Shown: positions 1 to 9,622 of the stretch, one piece after another | How the letters are laid out: each line of letters begins with the position of its first letter | How positions within the stretch are numbered: position 1 is the first letter of the stretch | NCBI RefSeq assembly: GCF_041380235.1 | Contig: NZ_JBGIYY010000007.1 | Span: 124,001-188,000 of the forward strand | From: Glaciecola sp041380235 | GTDB taxonomy: Bacteria > Pseudomonadota > Gammaproteobacteria > Enterobacterales > Alteromonadaceae | Direction: 5' to 3' | Length of the DNA: 64,000 bases | The notes under the pieces: generated by a model | Database searches by the model: none | The model's input: only the letters and a program-made list of their open reading frames with translations | What the model was told of the DNA's origin: nothing | Program-made: the position numbers and the translations under genes

Positions 1-287
1 TGCCCATGGCAACAATAACTACCATCGATACGATGCTGCTTGAGGTATACAACTGTGAAAAAACTCACGGTTTTGTGCCCAGTGGAGCAGTTACCCTTGA
101 CAGCGCCCGCAAGCACTATGGATTATCAGCAACCCCCTTACATAATGCTCTAGATGACGCATTGGCCACTCTAACTTTGTTGTTCGCACAACTTTATTCG
201 CTAAATAAACAGGGGCATATGAACCTGTTGGAACTTTCGCATACCCGAGCGATTAAAACATTTACCCTTGGTAAGCCTGTAAAGTAG
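1..287 (+). CDS. 3'-5' exonuclease, C-terminal part (gene cut by window edge)
   Basis: The reading frame is open from the window edge to a stop at 285-287, so this is the tail of a longer gene and the first ATG at position 6 is probably internal. The stretch HNALDDALAT matches the Exo III motif (H-x4-D type) of DnaQ/RNase T-like DEDD exonucleases, and the preceding LDSARKHYGL is the usual helix before it. The N-terminal Exo I and II motifs would lie outside the window. The family removes nucleotides from 3' ends in repair or proofreading. Which member this is cannot be told from 93 residues. Confidence 0.75.
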   Translation, partial: PMATITTIDTMLLEVYNCEKTHGFVPSGAVTLDSARKHYGLSATPLHNALDDALATLTLLFAQLYSLNKQGHMNLLELSHTRAIKTFTLGKPVK

Positions 288-444
288 ACGCACGAGTCTG
301 TGATATATTCTTTCCGACACCTTACGTGACGACTGGCAAACATTGAAGGTAATCTTAGTGCTCTAATGCATTTTTATTCAATGATGGCAATAATATATAT
401 ATGCTACCTTTGCTCTTAGCACAAACGCATTGTTGTCCGAATCC

Positions 445-2262
445 TTAAAATCCATAATGAACATTTAATGACACTTCTTGCACTTGTTTTTTAAGTCCAG
501 AAAATATGCCAACATTTGCAGACACAGACACATTAGAATTTAAAAATGAAATAAGTGATATCTCCGTATCATAGGTCCAGTCTCTATTGTTGAATGCGTT
601 ATATCGAGCAATGCCTTTTGTGACTAATTTATAATCCTTATAGTAAACGTAAGCGCCTAACTCTGGCTCAGCCATAATAAAAGCATCTGCTCTGAAGCCA
701 CTGGATACTTGGAATAAACTATATATTCCAAAGTTTGTACTAAAGACTTTTGATACGCCGATCCCGCCTCGAACGATGCCACTCAGTTTTCTATCACCGT
801 TTCGCTGATATATCCTATCGACACCAACATAAAAAGCCGATGAAAAACGTCTAAATTCACTATCAAAATCGTTAATCGTTTGCATATTATAGATAGTAAA
901 GTGGTCGATAAGTAAGTCTGAATCGTGTTCGATACGAAATTGCAAGTCACTAAGAATTAGTACGTTTTCACCATAAAAGTTTCTATTGTCGTCGTAGATC
1001 GTATTATTTACAGGAAACAATCGGAAAGTAATTGCAGCTTCGCTATCAACATTTTGGTAGGTCAAACCTAAATGCAATTGGCCATCATTTGGTGTATTCA
1101 AGGGATTTTTAAAATCACCGACATCGATGAAAGATTCTGCAAGCTCTGGGAAGCGTTCATTCAAGGAATTTATAATATTATTTTGTTTCTCTCTCGGCGC
1201 ACTTCCCATTGCATTCATAAAATCAAGATATGCTTTTACATAATGAAATTCAAAAGCCTGCTGCTTACCTGAGTCTTTTTCAATCGTAGGGAAAACGTCA
1301 GCTTTCAGCTCAGTTACTAATGACTTTTTCCGGCTACTGGGAATCAGTCGACTTAATAATTTAATTCGCCATTCTACCGATGGACGCAGGGAAGCATCTT
1401 GAAGCACATCAGCCTCTTTTGCCGCTTTTACAACATCTAGAGGCGTTATCCAATCTCCCGCGCTTGGCATCATTGTAGGCTCCAATACGCCCAGCATAGC
1501 TTGCGTAAGAGTAGCGCAATTGTACGTGTGGAAGTAATAAGCTGCTTGAGTCCGTCCAAACTCCCAAATTATATCCCTCAGCAATAATCTATCTTGCTTA
1601 TCAATGTTAATTGGATACTCATAAACATTTCGCTGCTCTTCGTTAACATAATGAGCAACAAAAGGAGCATAAGGTGCAATTTGAAATATTCCTGCTTTGC
1701 CAGTAACTAGGCTCTGCCACATTATTTTAGGGACATTTAGTCCTTCTAATTCAGTAAAAAAGGTAATTCCATGTTGCACCTCTAAACCATCTTTATTAAC
1801 GCCGTCGGCACGCAGCATTACATGCCCCATCATTGAACTTGCCTGGGTTACATTTTCAGAGGTATAAATTAAGTAGACCGAGTCTACTGGGAAATTATCT
1901 AAAAAAGATTGGTACTCTTGGCATTCGGCTGTATGCAATACACTAAGACCAATGTCTAGAGCAGCGGCTATTAATCTTGCTCGAGCTGGGTATCGACAGC
2001 TTGTTGGATGCTTGCTTAACAATAGTTGGTAAGTCAGGACGACTTCTTCGTAAGGTGATGCTGCCTGACTTAGATATAAGTCAGTATTGGTATTGATAGG
2101 TTTGCCGCTTTTTAACTGCAATAACCTGTGCCATTTATCTGAAGCTGCGAGTTCACGCAGTGAGGCGTCTATATCAACAGGTAAGCCTTTCGCTGGTGAG
2201 CAAAAAAACAGTAAAAACAAAAGGGAAACGTAAAACGTTTCCCTTGTCAGTATCCTTTGCAA
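445..2262 (-). CDS. DUF4105 (Lnb N-terminal periplasmic domain) outer-membrane protein
   Basis: A 605-residue protein with an N-terminal signal peptide (hydrophobic run about residues 10-22, cleavage near AKG-LP). Residues about 125-290 match DUF4105, including SMMGHVMLR and HTYNCATLTQ. The conserved His and Cys in these motifs suggest a papain/NlpC-like fold (inference). The C-terminal third alternates short strands with turns and ends in an aromatic residue (VHYGF), as expected for an outer-membrane beta-barrel. It starts two bases after the stop of the upstream lipoprotein gene, so the two are almost certainly co-transcribed. The substrate is unknown and an envelope role is inferred. Confidence 0.8.
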   Translation of the reverse strand: MQRILTRETFYVSLLFLLFFCSPAKGLPVDIDASLRELAASDKWHRLLQLKSGKPINTNTDLYLSQAASPYEEVVLTYQLLLSKHPTSCRYPARARLIAAALDIGLSVLHTAECQEYQSFLDNFPVDSVYLIYTSENVTQASSMMGHVMLRADGVNKDGLEVQHGITFFTELEGLNVPKIMWQSLVTGKAGIFQIAPYAPFVAHYVNEEQRNVYEYPINIDKQDRLLLRDIIWEFGRTQAAYYFHTYNCATLTQAMLGVLEPTMMPSAGDWITPLDVVKAAKEADVLQDASLRPSVEWRIKLLSRLIPSSRKKSLVTELKADVFPTIEKDSGKQQAFEFHYVKAYLDFMNAMGSAPREKQNNIINSLNERFPELAESFIDVGDFKNPLNTPNDGQLHLGLTYQNVDSEAAITFRLFPVNNTIYDDNRNFYGENVLILSDLQFRIEHDSDLLIDHFTIYNMQTINDFDSEFRRFSSAFYVGVDRIYQRNGDRKLSGIVRGGIGVSKVFSTNFGIYSLFQVSSGFRADAFIMAEPELGAYVYYKDYKLVTKGIARYNAFNNRDWTYDTEISLISFLNSNVSVSANVGIFSGLKKQVQEVSLNVHYGF

Positions 2263-2264
2263 CC

Positions 2265-2627
2265 TTAATTACAACTGATACTTACTGAGTCCTGATATTT
2301 CCACATTTTCTCAGAGCCATAATCGGTAGAAGACCCAAATACGCCACCTGAAAGAAGATTCACAAAAAATACAGGCTCAATTTCTTTGTTCAAAGCTGTC
2401 TCAGAAGTACATGCATCAGATTCTGCAACAATGATTTTATTTTTATTTTCTTTCTTAACCTGAACAATACCAGGTACTGTCGATGATACACCATCAATAG
2501 TTACCTGAGTTTCCTGACCATTTGAAGTTGATATATTAATAGCGTGGGTTTCTTCAGTTAAGATTGTTGCACAACCAGAGCTTAAAAATACTGCGGCAAA
2601 TATAGTTCCTAGTGCTGCTTTTTTCAT
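2265..2627 (-). CDS. small lipoprotein, PEGA-like
   Basis: A 120-residue protein with a type II signal peptide; the lipobox is LSSGC with Cys at about residue 19. The mature part carries a short beta-rich segment (TQVTIDGVSSTVPG) resembling PEGA-type surface domains, and a C-terminal motif (GGVFGSSTDYGSEKMWKY) seen in a family of small proteobacterial lipoproteins. It is the first gene of a two-gene unit with the DUF4105 barrel protein. AGGAAA lies just upstream of the ATG as a likely ribosome binding site. A role in envelope assembly with its partner is inference. Confidence 0.7.
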   Translation of the reverse strand: MKKAALGTIFAAVFLSSGCATILTEETHAINISTSNGQETQVTIDGVSSTVPGIVQVKKENKNKIIVAESDACTSETALNKEIEPVFFVNLLSGGVFGSSTDYGSEKMWKYQDSVSISCN

Positions 2628-2724
2628 TATGTTTCCTTTTCTTAAATGTTACTCCATTTGGTAACGAAAAGAGAATAAACTATGCTTTAGTATTTTTGAA
2701 GCATCACTTTGGAATATTATTAAT

Positions 2725-2874
2725 TTAGACCAACAAAGCTGTACTTCTGGCACCACAACTGGGGCAAAACCTGCGTCGCTTGCAGCTAAACGCGACTAGC
2801 TTTTCAAGTTGGCAGTCGCCGTATACCACGCGTAAAAATCCGTGCTCAAGTAATTCGTCGATTTTTATCAAACA
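2725..2874 (-). pseudogene. remnant of IS91-family transposase zinc-binding domain
   Basis: Read on the minus strand, an open stretch of about 50 codons contains HGFLRVVYGDC, LVAFSCKRRRFCPSCGAR and then a stop. The spaced Cys pairs and the SCKRR-FCPSCGAR block are the signature of the N-terminal zinc-binding domain of IS91-type (Y2, rolling-circle) transposases. No start codon, HUH motif or catalytic domain is present nearby, so this is a fossil fragment. It lies between the lipoprotein gene and the divergent TPR lipoprotein gene. Confidence 0.7.
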
Positions 2875-2982
2875 TTATTAAGGTCATACAAGTAAACGCA
2901 CTGATAGTAAAACTAGCGTACATTGCTAAGCGCAAAGCAAAGGACTATGCTTACGATTATTGGACGTTGTTTCGGGTGTTCT

Positions 2983-4185
2983 ATGACTTTCAGATTATCT
3001 TACCGCTCACTGCTTACAAGTATCGCGCTTGTTTTGATAACGGGTTGCCAATCTGCAGGGGTGTTTGAAGGTCAACATACATTAGTTGATAGTGAAGCGG
3101 CGTTGCATGACCACGTTTTTCCAGCGGCGGATAGTTTTTTGATAGAGAGTCCGCAAAGCCTGTTCACACTTAGCGACGAAGCAAAAGAGTTCGTGAATAA
3201 AGCCACCAGCGGCAAAGATTCAGAAGAAAAACAAGTTCAATCTCTTATGCGCGATATCTTTAACCGTTCTGAGTTTGATCTCTTGTATCAAGCCGATGCC
3301 AATACCGATGCCAACACCACATTTGAGAACCGCGCAGCCAACTGTTTGTCGCTGACGATCATGACCTATGCTATGGCCAGTCATGCCGGATTTAACGCCC
3401 GTTTTCAACAAATAGACATACCAGAATTTTGGACTCGTCGCAGCGGCTTCGCTTTGCTTAACGGGCATATCAATTTGCGGATTGTACCCCAATATACGGT
3501 AAGTTCTTTTAGCCTTTTTCGGCGTAATCTAATCATCGACTTTGATCCGCAAGAGGGCGCGTACAAATTTAACGCAAATGAAATAGACAAACAGCGGATA
3601 GTTGCCATGTTTTATAATAACAAGGCCGCAGAACTTATACTTAAAGGTCAGTTAAATCACGCTTATGCCTATTTGCGGGCTAGCTTGAGGATTGACCCTC
3701 AGTACGAGGGCGCCATGTTAAACCTAGGTTTAGTTTATCGGCAGGTTGGCGAAATGGCCTTCGCGGAGCAAGCTTATTTAGCGGCGATTACCGTTAATGA
3801 AAATTACCTGACTGCTTGGGAGAACTTGGCTGCACTGTATGAGAAAACGCAAAGGGTCGAGCAAGCGCAGCAAATCCATGCAAGCATACAAAAGCAAAGA
3901 GTCAACAATCCTTACTATCACTTAATGCTAGCCGAGGAGGCGCTTGAAAATGAAGCGTTCAAGCAGAGCATTAGACATTTTAAAGATGCAATTGAGATTG
4001 ATGACAGCCCACATCAATTCTATTTTGGCTTGGCTAAAGCGTACTTAAACTTGGGTGACTTAGACAGCACTGAGGATTACTTGCGATTAGCGAAACGTAA
4101 AGCGGGTAAGGCGCGGATCTCAGATGACTATGGTGAGAAAATGTCGATGCTCGCTAGGCTTCAACGCGAAAAGAACCCAAGTTGA
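2983..4185 (+). CDS. lipoprotein with transglutaminase-like and TPR domains
   Basis: The chosen start (MTFRLSYRS) gives a compact lipoprotein signal peptide with lipobox LITGC. In-frame starts at 2923 and 2947 exist but place extra residues before the signal, so the start is not certain. About residues 60-190 contain NCLSLTIMTYAMASHAG and a later His (NGHINLRI), matching a transglutaminase-like fold with a Cys nucleophile. From about residue 200 there are three to four TPR units (for example LNLGLVYRQVGEMAFAEQAY). Proteins of this design are found in the envelope of many gammaproteobacteria and their substrate is unknown. It appears monocistronic. Confidence 0.75.
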   Translation: MTFRLSYRSLLTSIALVLITGCQSAGVFEGQHTLVDSEAALHDHVFPAADSFLIESPQSLFTLSDEAKEFVNKATSGKDSEEKQVQSLMRDIFNRSEFDLLYQADANTDANTTFENRAANCLSLTIMTYAMASHAGFNARFQQIDIPEFWTRRSGFALLNGHINLRIVPQYTVSSFSLFRRNLIIDFDPQEGAYKFNANEIDKQRIVAMFYNNKAAELILKGQLNHAYAYLRASLRIDPQYEGAMLNLGLVYRQVGEMAFAEQAYLAAITVNENYLTAWENLAALYEKTQRVEQAQQIHASIQKQRVNNPYYHLMLAEEALENEAFKQSIRHFKDAIEIDDSPHQFYFGLAKAYLNLGDLDSTEDYLRLAKRKAGKARISDDYGEKMSMLARLQREKNPS

Positions 4186-4451
4186 TAGCAATATTATGAA
4201 GGGCCTTTGCTGCTTAGGCTAAAATTCATTTCTCTTAATTTTTCGCCTTGAAATTGGCTGTCACTAATATCCTTGCTTAAGTATCTGAATGTACATTGAT
4301 TTTCAGTGTTTGATACGATAACTTAAATTTAAATTTAATTGCTAAGCGCCGATAAGATAGCTATGTAACGGTGTATTTATCAATACAATAATATTCATGA
4401 CAATTTCAAAGTAAGGCTATATAGCTGCTTTGACAGTACTCAGGAGCCCCA

Positions 4452-5876
4452 ATGGAACACAGAAACGTCAGCTCTCGCTCAACTTCGCAAAAAGCACTTC
4501 GGTTAAATCTCGATGATAAAAAATACGGCACGATCGTTGAGATTGGTGCGGGTCAAGAAGTGGCAAGACAATTCTTTTTAGCGGGTGCTGCTGCTGGAAC
4601 TATCGCAAAAACCATGTCGGCATATGACATGAAGTTTTCGGATGCGATATATGGGGTACAAAGCGATGGCCGTTACGTCAGCAAAGCGCGCGTAAAAGCC
4701 ATGATGCAACAAGAGTTAGATTTAGTATTAGAACGCGTGAGTGAAGGTCGTTCTAAAGCTTCACGGTATTTTGCTTATGCAGCGACGGTGGCCGCAAAAA
4801 GTTTCAATCGTCAAAATGAATGCCATGCATGGTGCGGCATTCGCATTCAAATGTACCCTGGGGCAGAGCCCTCAAATATAAAAGTGCATGTACGTATGCA
4901 TGATGACAACGCAGAAGCACAACAGCAAGCTCTTGGTGTATTAGGTGTTAACCTGATTTATGCGGCGTATTATTATTTTGAAAATCCGAAAATGATTATC
5001 GATTCGCTCACCGACAGCATTAAGCACGGTCGCTTAGAAATAGACTCAATTGAATTTGTAGGGCCATATTTTGAAGATATAGACAATCGAGCGATTAATC
5101 TTCATCTGATCAGAAGCTGGAAAACCAGAGCGATCATGTTCAAGCCTGATGGCAGTATTAGCGTACCGGCAGAAATGTTGTACAAAAAGAATGTAATCAC
5201 CATTCGTGGTTCGTTTCGGCCAGTCACAAATTTGAATCTTGATATGATTGAGCAAGGTAAAAAGGCGTTTTTCAATCAGGCCGGTGTGAATGAAAAAAAC
5301 ACCGTTGTTATTGCTGAAATTTCACTGAATGATGCAAAGGGTAATGACAACCATGTGCCTGAAGAAGACCTAGTCCAACGTGTGCAGTTGCTTAATGCAC
5401 TCGGATACAATGTGATGATTTCGGATTACACGCGGTATTTTTCATTACGCGCCTACTTTCGCCAATATACCAAAATGGAAATCGGCATTGTTGTTGGCAT
5501 GATAAACCTTAAGCAAATTTTTGATGAAGACTCCTACCGGGGTGTTGAAGGCGGTATTTTGGAGGGCTTTGGCAAGCTGTTTCCGGACAATACTCGCATG
5601 TTTATTTATCCCGAAATTAACGCGGATGGCGAACTTCGCGATTTCACCAATCTGAAAGTTCAGGAGCATCTAAGGTTTTTGTATCGACATCTGCTTGAAA
5701 ATGACTTTTTGACAGGTCTAGAAACCAGCGATATAAATCTTTTTAATATTTACTCTCGAGACGTGCTGAAAAAACTCAAATCTGGGCAAGGAGACTGGGA
5801 AAGTGCGGTGCCAAAATTGGTATCAGAACAAATCATTGAACATGGTTTGTTTGGATTCAAAAAGAAGCGCAATTAA
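4452..5876 (+). CDS. conserved protein of unknown function (often mislabelled TonB-dependent receptor)
   Basis: A 474-residue soluble-looking protein with no signal peptide and no membrane segment. It resembles a conserved proteobacterial family that databases often label as TonB receptor or nicotinate-nucleotide adenylyltransferase; neither name fits, since there is no beta-barrel, plug or HIGH motif here. Notable blocks are the N-terminal IVEIGAGQEVARQFFLAGAAAGTIAKT stretch (in part), YDMKFSDAIYG and EGGILEGFGKLF. The start follows CAGGAGCC at a good spacing. It stands alone between the TPR lipoprotein and the amidohydrolase pair. I do not assign a function. Confidence 0.7.
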   Translation: MEHRNVSSRSTSQKALRLNLDDKKYGTIVEIGAGQEVARQFFLAGAAAGTIAKTMSAYDMKFSDAIYGVQSDGRYVSKARVKAMMQQELDLVLERVSEGRSKASRYFAYAATVAAKSFNRQNECHAWCGIRIQMYPGAEPSNIKVHVRMHDDNAEAQQQALGVLGVNLIYAAYYYFENPKMIIDSLTDSIKHGRLEIDSIEFVGPYFEDIDNRAINLHLIRSWKTRAIMFKPDGSISVPAEMLYKKNVITIRGSFRPVTNLNLDMIEQGKKAFFNQAGVNEKNTVVIAEISLNDAKGNDNHVPEEDLVQRVQLLNALGYNVMISDYTRYFSLRAYFRQYTKMEIGIVVGMINLKQIFDEDSYRGVEGGILEGFGKLFPDNTRMFIYPEINADGELRDFTNLKVQEHLRFLYRHLLENDFLTGLETSDINLFNIYSRDVLKKLKSGQGDWESAVPKLVSEQIIEHGLFGFKKKRN

Positions 5877-5998
5877 GAACAATCGCTAACAATATCTATT
5901 TTTTAATTGCGCTTCTAAGTCTGCAATGTGTTTGATTTATAAAGTCGAATCTGTCATCTTTCGTTAGAGCTTTTTATAACTTTATAGTTGAGACATTC

Positions 5999-7327
5999 AT
6001 GCGGTTTAAAATCTTATCTAGTCTACTTTGCGCAGCGGTAGTTGGGCTTGGAGTAGGCGAAAGTCATGCCTCCACCCAAGCATTCGTTGGCGCTACCATT
6101 ATTCCCATTGATACAGCGCAAATAGAAAATGGTGTTTTAGTTGTTGAAGACGGCAAAATTCGAGCTGTGGGTGCACGTGGCGACGTGCGAATTCCTAGAG
6201 GTGCAGAAATCATCGAGCTGTCGGCTGAGCAATTTATCATGCCCGGTATTGTTGATACTCACAGCCACATTGGCGAAGTTACCGGTGCCGATCGATCTCA
6301 TCCCATTCAGCCTGAGACCCGTGCTTACGATGCTATTAATATTCGCAGCTCTGGTTTTAAGCGAGCGCTTGCTGGAGGCATCACCTCGGCTAACATAATG
6401 CCCGGCTCGGGGCATTTGATCAGCGGTCAAACCGTGTATTTGAAGCTTCGTGAGGGTAACGATATTGACGCGCTGGTATACCGAAATCAAGACGGCTCTG
6501 TAGCCGGTGGTTTAAAAATGGCTAACGGTACGAATGCATTGCGCGATGCCCCTTTTCCTGGCACTCGCGCAAAATCTGCTGCGTTGGTGCGCGCGCAGTA
6601 CATAAAGGCGCAGGAGTATGCACAAAAGCTAGAAACTGCAGATGAAGACAAGCAGCCTGCAAGAGACTTAGCTATGGAAGCCCTTGTAAAAGTGATGAGT
6701 GGCGAAAGGATTGTACATTTTCACAGTCATCGGCACGACGATATGCTGACCGCAATCCGATTGCGTGATGAATTTGGTTTTCGTATGGTGCTGCATCATA
6801 CCTCTGAAGCCTGGCGCATAGCCGAAGAGATTGCTGCCGCGGATGTGCCGGTTTCAATGATTCTGCTCGACAGCCCCGGTGGCAAGCTTGAAACTATGAA
6901 ATTAGAAGGTAAAAACGCACCGGCGCTAGAGCAAGCGGGCGCAAAAGTTGCGTTTCATACCGATGATGGCGTGACTGACTCACGTTACTTTTTACGCATG
7001 GCCGCCATGGGTATTCGGGCCGGTATGAGCAGAGATGCCGCTCTGTTAGGGTTGACGCAGTCAGCCGCAGATATGCTAGATATTGGTGACCGCACGGGAT
7101 CTCTCACGCGTGGTAAAGATGCAGATTTTGTGATCCTATCGGGTGACCCTTTCAGCGTTTATACGCGGGTCCAACAAACTTGGGTTGAGGGTAAAATACG
7201 CTTTGATATCAACAACCCTGAAGACCGCCTAATTGCCGAAGGAGGCTTTAATGCCCTCAGTGATGATGACGGGGCAGGCCACGCACATCACTTCGAAGAC
7301 GATGCGGTACATGGAGCAGGACAATGA
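5999..7327 (+). CDS. secreted amidohydrolase with intact metal site
   Basis: A 442-residue amidohydrolase-superfamily protein with a signal peptide (residues about 1-24, ending SHA-S). After the N-terminal beta-sandwich the barrel opens with DTHSHIGE (H88 and H90, the HxH metal ligands), followed by a His-rich strand (HFHSHRHDD), LHHTSEAW and the terminal FHTDDG carrying the metal-binding Asp. The C-terminus returns to the sandwich with GSLTRGKDADFVIL. The substrate is unknown; periplasmic or outer-envelope amide or imide hydrolysis is likely. The stop overlaps the start of the next gene by four bases, so the two are translationally coupled. Confidence 0.85.
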   Translation: MRFKILSSLLCAAVVGLGVGESHASTQAFVGATIIPIDTAQIENGVLVVEDGKIRAVGARGDVRIPRGAEIIELSAEQFIMPGIVDTHSHIGEVTGADRSHPIQPETRAYDAINIRSSGFKRALAGGITSANIMPGSGHLISGQTVYLKLREGNDIDALVYRNQDGSVAGGLKMANGTNALRDAPFPGTRAKSAALVRAQYIKAQEYAQKLETADEDKQPARDLAMEALVKVMSGERIVHFHSHRHDDMLTAIRLRDEFGFRMVLHHTSEAWRIAEEIAAADVPVSMILLDSPGGKLETMKLEGKNAPALEQAGAKVAFHTDDGVTDSRYFLRMAAMGIRAGMSRDAALLGLTQSAADMLDIGDRTGSLTRGKDADFVILSGDPFSVYTRVQQTWVEGKIRFDINNPEDRLIAEGGFNALSDDDGAGHAHHFEDDAVHGAGQ

Positions 7328-8592
7328 ACAAAATTAAATCAAGAGCATCGAGAATCGCCCGCTATTCGTTCTACATAACTAAATCTAGCTCAGTGCTGTG
7401 TCTGTTGGCCGCCATGCTTTTGCCCTCTGTGCTTATGGCTCAAGACTTAGCGGTCAAGGCAGAACGACTCTATACAGGTACCGGTGAGGTTATTGAAAAC
7501 GGCGTGGTAATTATCAGTGACGGTAAAATCCTCAAAGTAGGTCGTTCTGAGGCCCTTAGCATTGATGCTGGCATAGAAGTCATAGAGGTGGCGGTTGCCA
7601 CCCCTGGTTTAATCGATGCCCGTTCGGTGGTTGGTTTATCTGGGGCAATGAATCAGCGTCACGATCAAGATCAACTTGAACGTTCTGCAGCGATTCAGCC
7701 AGAACTTCGCGCCATCGATGCCTATAATCCAAGGGAGCTTTTAGTTGAGTGGTTGCGCGAGCATGGCGTGACAACCGTGCACACCGGTCATGGTCCGGGC
7801 GAAGTGGTTTCTGGGCAGACATTGATTGCTAAAACGTGGGGCACTACAGTGGAGCAAGCGGTGATTGACCCGAGTTTTGCGTTATCGGCTACCTTAGGTC
7901 CCGCAGCGACTCGTCATGACCGCAAGACACCGGGCAACCGCAGTAAAGCGGTCGCGATGTTGCGCACTGAATTGCAAAAGGCCAGAGAGTATCAGGCTAA
8001 ACTCGACAGTGATGCAGATCAGCCCAGAGATTTAGGACTCGAGGCCCTAGCCGCGGTTTTAAACCAAGAGATGCCCTTAATCATCGAAGTACATCGCCAT
8101 CATGACATCATGACAGCCCTTCGTTTGGCCGAGGAATTTGAGTTTACGCTTATTTTAGCTGGAGCAAGTGAAGCCTATTTACTTATAGATGAAATATTAG
8201 CTGCGAAAGTGTCGGTGATTATACATCCGACTATGCTCAGAGCGCGCGGTGGTAGTGATGTTCAGCATTTTTCGTTTACCACTGCAGCAAAGCTCGTTGA
8301 GGCTGGCATACCGGTGGCTTTGCAGTCTGGTTTTGAAGCTTATGTACCCAAAACTCGCGTGGTATTGTTTGAAGCAGCGATGACGCTTGCCCACGGTTTA
8401 AGCTTTGATCAAGCACTGAATTTGATCACGATGGCACCCGCTAAAATGCTCGGCATCGATGATAGAGTGGGTAGTTTAGAGCCTGGCAAAGATGCCGATA
8501 TTGCGATGTTTGATGGCGACCCATTTGAATACACCACTAAGGTGGTGGGCACGATTATCAATGGTGAACGAGTCAGCAGTACTCTGCGCTAA
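7324..8592 (+). CDS. amidohydrolase-like protein lacking metal ligands
   Basis: A 422-residue relative of the preceding protein, with a signal peptide ending near LMA-QD. The overall fold markers are kept (VISDGKILKVG, RVGSLEPGKDADIAMFDGDP). At the HxH position it reads DARSVVGL, and at the terminal Asp position it reads LQSGFEAY, so two of the metal-binding sites are lost. EVHRHHD is retained in the middle. It is probably a non-catalytic partner or a subunit with altered chemistry that works with the coupled upstream enzyme (inference). The genes overlap as ATGA. Confidence 0.8.
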   Translation: MNKIKSRASRIARYSFYITKSSSVLCLLAAMLLPSVLMAQDLAVKAERLYTGTGEVIENGVVIISDGKILKVGRSEALSIDAGIEVIEVAVATPGLIDARSVVGLSGAMNQRHDQDQLERSAAIQPELRAIDAYNPRELLVEWLREHGVTTVHTGHGPGEVVSGQTLIAKTWGTTVEQAVIDPSFALSATLGPAATRHDRKTPGNRSKAVAMLRTELQKAREYQAKLDSDADQPRDLGLEALAAVLNQEMPLIIEVHRHHDIMTALRLAEEFEFTLILAGASEAYLLIDEILAAKVSVIIHPTMLRARGGSDVQHFSFTTAAKLVEAGIPVALQSGFEAYVPKTRVVLFEAAMTLAHGLSFDQALNLITMAPAKMLGIDDRVGSLEPGKDADIAMFDGDPFEYTTKVVGTIINGERVSSTLR

Positions 8593-8625
8593 ACCTAATC
8601 ATTGATAAACCTATCAATCCATAAA

Positions 8626-8653
8626 AGCGCTGCAGAGTATTTGCTGCAGCGCT
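8626..8653. terminator. hairpin between convergent genes
   Basis: AGCGCTGCAG and CTGCAGCGCT form a perfect 10-bp stem with an 8-base loop between the convergent amidohydrolase and oxygenase genes. There is no long T run on either side, so it could end transcription weakly or protect mRNA 3' ends. Confidence 0.45.
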
Positions 8654-8707
8654 CAATCTCACAAAGCACTAAGGCAATTTGAATATAGGCGTTAAAGCAA
8701 GATTCGT

Positions 8708-9619
8708 CTACACAACACCGAGTTCACGAAGTCGTTCTTTTAGATAACTATCAGCTGTATAATTATCAGATAGTACGACATCGGGTCTTGGGTGCAAAAA
8801 TAGCGGCAGCGAAATGCGTGCCTTGCTAGTGTCGGTGCCTTCAGGGTTGACTACTCGGTGAGTAGTAGACGGAAAGTAATGACCCGATGCTTCTTGGAGC
8901 ATATCTCCAATATTCACAATTAGATTGCCAAAGTCACAGGGTACGTCAAGCCAACTGCCGTCTTTAGCTTTAACCTGCAGACCGGGCTCATTAGCCGACG
9001 GTAATATTGTGATCAAATTAATATCTTCATGCGCGGCAGCGCGAATTGCGTCAGGCTCTTCGTCACCTTTAAGGGGCGGATAATGCAAGATACGCAGCAG
9101 CGTTTGCTCAGAATCCTTAATCATGTTCGATAGAGGCTCTCGATAATGGCGACTGACATCTTCGGGGGACTGTTCTTCAATCCAGTTTAATAGTTCTCGA
9201 GCCAAGTCAGATGTACTTTCGTAGTAGCTATGGATCTCGTTTTTCAACTCTGCTGGGCATTTCCCCCAAGGGTAATAATGATAATACTCTTTTATGTCTT
9301 TTTTCTTAAAGCCTTTGGCAATTTCAGATACGCTAGTGGGGAAAAAACCATCTTGAGTATTTTTGTCGTATAGATACGTCTTTTTGTCTTGCCCATTGAA
9401 GAAGTCTTCCCAATGCTTGTAAATATCACTTACCCGCTGCTTGGGAATAGGGTGGTTCTTGAGCACACCAAATCCTGTTTGACGCAGAGATTCCACAAAG
9501 TCTTTTGCAGCGGTGGGGGATTGGTAGTCAACAGCTTCTAAAATCATAATAGGGTTCCGAACGTGTTTATTAATATTAAGCTTGCGTGAAAGGTCATCTT
9601 TAGCAGGCTTTGCTGTCAT
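8708..9619 (-). CDS. 2-oxoglutarate/Fe(II) oxygenase, isopenicillin-N-synthase-like
   Basis: A 303-residue protein with the double-stranded beta-helix iron site: H197-x-D199 (AAHEDINLITIL), H254 (THRVVNP) and R268 for 2-oxoglutarate (KARISLPLF). An N-terminal DIOX_N-type region holds GFGVLKNHPIP. Translation could instead begin at Met25 (MILEAVDYQ), which fits better where homologous proteins usually begin. It follows the end of the broken nupC frame by only three bases and so belongs to the udk-nupC transcript. The substrate is not known. A nucleoside-linked oxidation is suggested only by position. Confidence 0.8.
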   Translation of the reverse strand: MTAKPAKDDLSRKLNINKHVRNPIMILEAVDYQSPTAAKDFVESLRQTGFGVLKNHPIPKQRVSDIYKHWEDFFNGQDKKTYLYDKNTQDGFFPTSVSEIAKGFKKKDIKEYYHYYPWGKCPAELKNEIHSYYESTSDLARELLNWIEEQSPEDVSRHYREPLSNMIKDSEQTLLRILHYPPLKGDEEPDAIRAAAHEDINLITILPSANEPGLQVKAKDGSWLDVPCDFGNLIVNIGDMLQEASGHYFPSTTHRVVNPEGTDTSKARISLPLFLHPRPDVVLSDNYTADSYLKERLRELGVV

Positions 9620-9622
9620 TTT

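Noticed and set aside
1072..1272. 66-residue plus-strand ORF inside the DUF4105 gene
   Set aside because: Antisense shadow of a well-supported gene; no ribosome site.
4452..5876. TonB-dependent receptor label for the 474-residue protein
   Set aside because: No signal peptide, plug or beta-barrel, and the length is far below a receptor.
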